This document shows positions 31,307 to 33,100 of a stretch of 33,100 nucleotides of DNA, one piece after another. The stretch spans positions 1 through 33,100 of the forward strand of contig NZ_JARXZC010000056.1 in assembly GCF_029894335.1 (NCBI RefSeq). The letters are read 5' to 3'. The stretch's first letter is position 1. Every line of letters starts with the position of its first letter. Made by a program: the position numbers and the translations under genes. The notes under the pieces are model-generated. The model was not told the DNA's origin and made no database searches. It worked only from the letters and a program-made list of their open reading frames with translations. Origin of the DNA: Kitasatospora sp. MAP5-34 (GTDB lineage: Bacteria; Actinomycetota; Actinomycetes; Streptomycetales; Streptomycetaceae).

Positions 31307-32218
31307 ATGACCACGACCTCCATGACGGTGGCGATCCTCGGGCCGGGTGGCGTCGGCGGCCTGATCGGCGCGCTGCTCGCCCGCGACGGACACCGCGTCA
31401 TCTGCCTGGCCGGCGACGAGACCGCCGCCGTGCTGCGCCGCGACGGTCTGCGCGTCGAGAGCGCCCAGTACGGTACCCGTGGCGGAGCCACTAATCGATA
31501 CTTCACGGCCCCGGTCGAGGCCGACACCGAGCTGCGCGAGCCGGCCGACGTCACCTTCGTGACGGTCAAGCAGACCGCCCTGTCCGCCGCCCTCGACCGC
31601 GTACCGCCGCAGGTCCTCGGCGACGGGATCGTGGTACCGCTGCTCAACGGGCTCGACCACGTCGCGGCGCTGCGCCGGCACTATCCGGCCGCCCGGGTCG
31701 TGGCCGGCACCATCCGGGTCGAGGCCACCCGCACCTCGCCCGGGCACATCGCGCACACCAGCCCCTTCGCCGCCCTCGAACTGGCCGCCCCGCTCGACGA
31801 GTTCGCGTCCCACCTCCGGCGCGCCGGCCTCGACGTGGCCCTGCGCGCCGACGAGACCGCGATGCTCTGGGACAAGCTCTCCTTCCTCGCCCCGTTCGCC
31901 CTGCTGACCACGCGTCACCAGACCGCCGTCGGCACCATCCGCGCCGAGCGGCGGTCCGAACTGCTCGCCGTACTCGACGAGATCACCGCCGTGGCCCGCG
32001 CCGCAGGCGCACCGGTGACCGCCGAGACCGTGCTCTCCTTCTTCGACCGTGCCCCCGAGGCGATGAAGTCCTCGATGCAGCGCGACGTGGAGGCCGGCCG
32101 CCCGATCGAGCTCGACGCAATCGGCGGGGCCGTCCTGCGGGCTGCGGCCACCCATCAGGTCGAGACCCCCGTCACCGCCCGCCTGGTCGCCGAACTGGCT
32201 GCCGCCGCAGGCCGGTAG
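31307..32218 (+). CDS. Ketopantoate reductase (ApbA/PanE)-family protein
   Basis: The 303-residue NADPH-binding protein begins with a Rossmann fold (VAILGPGGVGGLIGALLARDG, the GxGxxG phosphate loop). The family motif TVKQTAL follows, where the lysine is the expected catalytic residue, and NGLDH marks the substrate region. The helical C-terminal domain contains LWDKLSFLAPFALLTT and the conserved SSMQRDVEAGRPIELDAIGG. PanE makes pantoate for coenzyme A, but many paralogues act on other 2-keto acids. ATG 31307 follows CAGGAG by six bases. It is followed by ridA after 45 bases in the same direction and is divergent from the MocR gene. Confidence 0.88.
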   Translation: MTTTSMTVAILGPGGVGGLIGALLARDGHRVICLAGDETAAVLRRDGLRVESAQYGTRGGATNRYFTAPVEADTELREPADVTFVTVKQTALSAALDRVPPQVLGDGIVVPLLNGLDHVAALRRHYPAARVVAGTIRVEATRTSPGHIAHTSPFAALELAAPLDEFASHLRRAGLDVALRADETAMLWDKLSFLAPFALLTTRHQTAVGTIRAERRSELLAVLDEITAVARAAGAPVTAETVLSFFDRAPEAMKSSMQRDVEAGRPIELDAIGGAVLRAAATHQVETPVTARLVAELAAAAGR

Positions 32219-32263
32219 CGACACCAGCCACCCCGGTGTGATCACCACCCGAGTTCAGGAGAG

Positions 32264-32662
32264 ATGATGCAGCACTTCGTCCGGCCCGACGGCACCCCGC
32301 CGGTCAACGGCTACAGCCACGCGGTGTCGTTCGGCGGGCCGATGGTCGCCGTCTCCGGGCAGGTCCCGGTGGACGCCCAGGGGCGGCTGGTGGGCGCGGA
32401 GGACGCCGAGGCCCAGGTACGGCAGGTCTTCGCGAACCTGGCCACCGCGCTGGCAGCAGCCGGTGCCGGCCTGGAACACGTGGTCAAACTGACGGTGTAT
32501 CTGACCGACCTGGCCGATCTGGACGCCTTCCGCCTGGTACGCGACGAGTACCTCGACCCGGCCCGCCCACCGGCCTGCTCACTGGTCCAGGTCGCCGGGC
32601 TGGTCCATCCCGCCTTCCGGGTCGAGATCGACGCACTCGCGGAACTGCCCGTCTGGGCGTGA
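32264..32662 (+). CDS. RidA-family enamine/imine deaminase
   Basis: The 132-residue protein belongs to the RidA/YjgF family, which hydrolyses reactive enamines and imines released by pyridoxal-phosphate enzymes. It has the trimer-forming strands VAVSGQVPVDAQGRLVG and VVKLTVYLTDLADLDAF. The active-site arginine is in the usual FRVEIDALAEL end motif. AGGAG is two bases from ATG 32264 and five from ATG 32267, so the second ATG, one residue shorter, may be the true start. It follows the reductase gene and is probably in its transcript; with the neighbouring MocR this suggests an amine or amino-acid pathway. Confidence 0.9.
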   Translation: MMQHFVRPDGTPPVNGYSHAVSFGGPMVAVSGQVPVDAQGRLVGAEDAEAQVRQVFANLATALAAAGAGLEHVVKLTVYLTDLADLDAFRLVRDEYLDPARPPACSLVQVAGLVHPAFRVEIDALAELPVWA

Positions 32663-32690
32663 GCGCAGCGCAGACTCGCAGTTGAACCGG

Positions 32691-33098
32691 TCAGGAGACG
32701 GTGACGACGACGCTGTGCCACCCCGTGGAGCCGCTGGGATAGGGCGGGGTCGGGGTCTCCGGTTGGACCGTACCGGTGCCGTCGGTGGCGCGGACCTCGA
32801 TGCGGTGGGTGCCGGGGGCGGCGGTCCAGCCATAGGTCCACTGGCGCCAGACGTCGCTGCCGTCCGCGTCCGCGAGCCGGGCCGGTGTCCAGGCGCCGCC
32901 GTCGACCCGGACCTCGACCGCCGCGATGCCCCGGTGGCCGGCCCAGGCGACCCCGGCCACCGTCGTGGGCCCCGCCGGGGGCCGGGCCGCCGGGCCGGGG
33001 ACGTCGCTACGGGCGGGGGGGGTGAACGGGGCGGAGCGGGGCCCCCCCCCGCGGGCCCCCGAACGGGGGGAGGGCGCGGAGAGGGGCAGCGCCACGGC
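32691..33098 (-). CDS. Molybdopterin-dependent (sulfite oxidase-like) oxidoreductase, C-terminal part
   Basis: Only the C-terminal 135 codons lie in the window; the 5' part is cut off. Residues such as GPTTVAGVAWAGHRGIAAVE, VRVDGGAWTPARLA and WRQWTYGWTAAPGTHRIEVRA are the Ig-like dimerisation domain that ends sulfite-oxidase-family molybdoenzymes. The tail includes STGWHSVVVTVS. The molybdenum-binding domain, with its Cys ligand, would be outside. Upstream of about 33000 the reading is not family-like, and the DNA has runs of G and C up to nine bases, so base-call errors or frameshifts at the sequence end are likely. Confidence 0.75.
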   Translation of the reverse strand, partial: AVALPLSAPSPRSGARGGGPRSAPFTPPARSDVPGPAARPPAGPTTVAGVAWAGHRGIAAVEVRVDGGAWTPARLADADGSDVWRQWTYGWTAAPGTHRIEVRATDGTGTVQPETPTPPYPSGSTGWHSVVVTVS

Positions 33099-33100
33099 GA

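Overview
The window is high-GC actinobacterial DNA, most likely from a Streptomyces or Kitasatospora chromosome. Four things point there: the codon use, frequent GTG starts, the dnaK-grpE-dnaJ-hspR operon with HspR-type (HAIR) operators instead of CIRCE, and a mycothiol-dependent type enzyme. All calls come from reading the sequence; no database search was run.

Left part (1-4966) is accessory DNA ending at a tRNA-Gly(CCC) gene whose 3' end points into it. It holds the 3' part of a large unrecognised gene, the C-terminal stump of a tyrosine integrase, a two-gene unit of unknown protein plus XRE/ImmA-IrrE metalloprotease, one further unknown gene, and a 290-base tail with an 11-bp tandem repeat beside the tRNA. 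This looks like a decayed integrative element. Right of the tRNA the gene content is ordinary core chromosome.

Middle part (5277-18046) carries a small zinc-ribbon protein, dcd (apparently leaderless), an AlaX-like editing protein, a Yip1-like membrane protein, a sugar-nucleotide transferase, a membrane-anchored LamG protein and a membrane Fe-S oxidoreductase of the Rv0338c type. The last is divergent from the heat-shock operon dnaK-grpE-dnaJ-hspR. HAIR operators lie before both dnaK and clpB (24046), so the repressor and two of its likely targets are in one window.

Between hspR and clpB lies the most unusual part (18255-21665). Two paralogous regulators with a LuxR-like C-terminal helix-turn-helix face each other. 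Between them are a deoxyribosyltransferase-like gene and a 47-codon gene for a secreted peptide whose mature form starts and ends with the same four residues, DSHW. That tiny gene overlaps the end of the first regulator tail to tail and has a strong ribosome binding site. It could be a peptide signal or another secreted effector and is the best candidate for an undescribed system.

The right part holds a TDT-family transporter divergent from a LysR regulator that sits on a palindromic operator, clpB, a YbjN-like protein and a DapC-like aminotransferase. A maleylpyruvate-isomerase-like protein follows, then a MocR regulator divergent from a ketopantoate-reductase-like gene and ridA. The window ends inside a molybdopterin oxidoreductase gene. 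The last 100 bases contain long G and C runs that look like poor-quality contig-end sequence.
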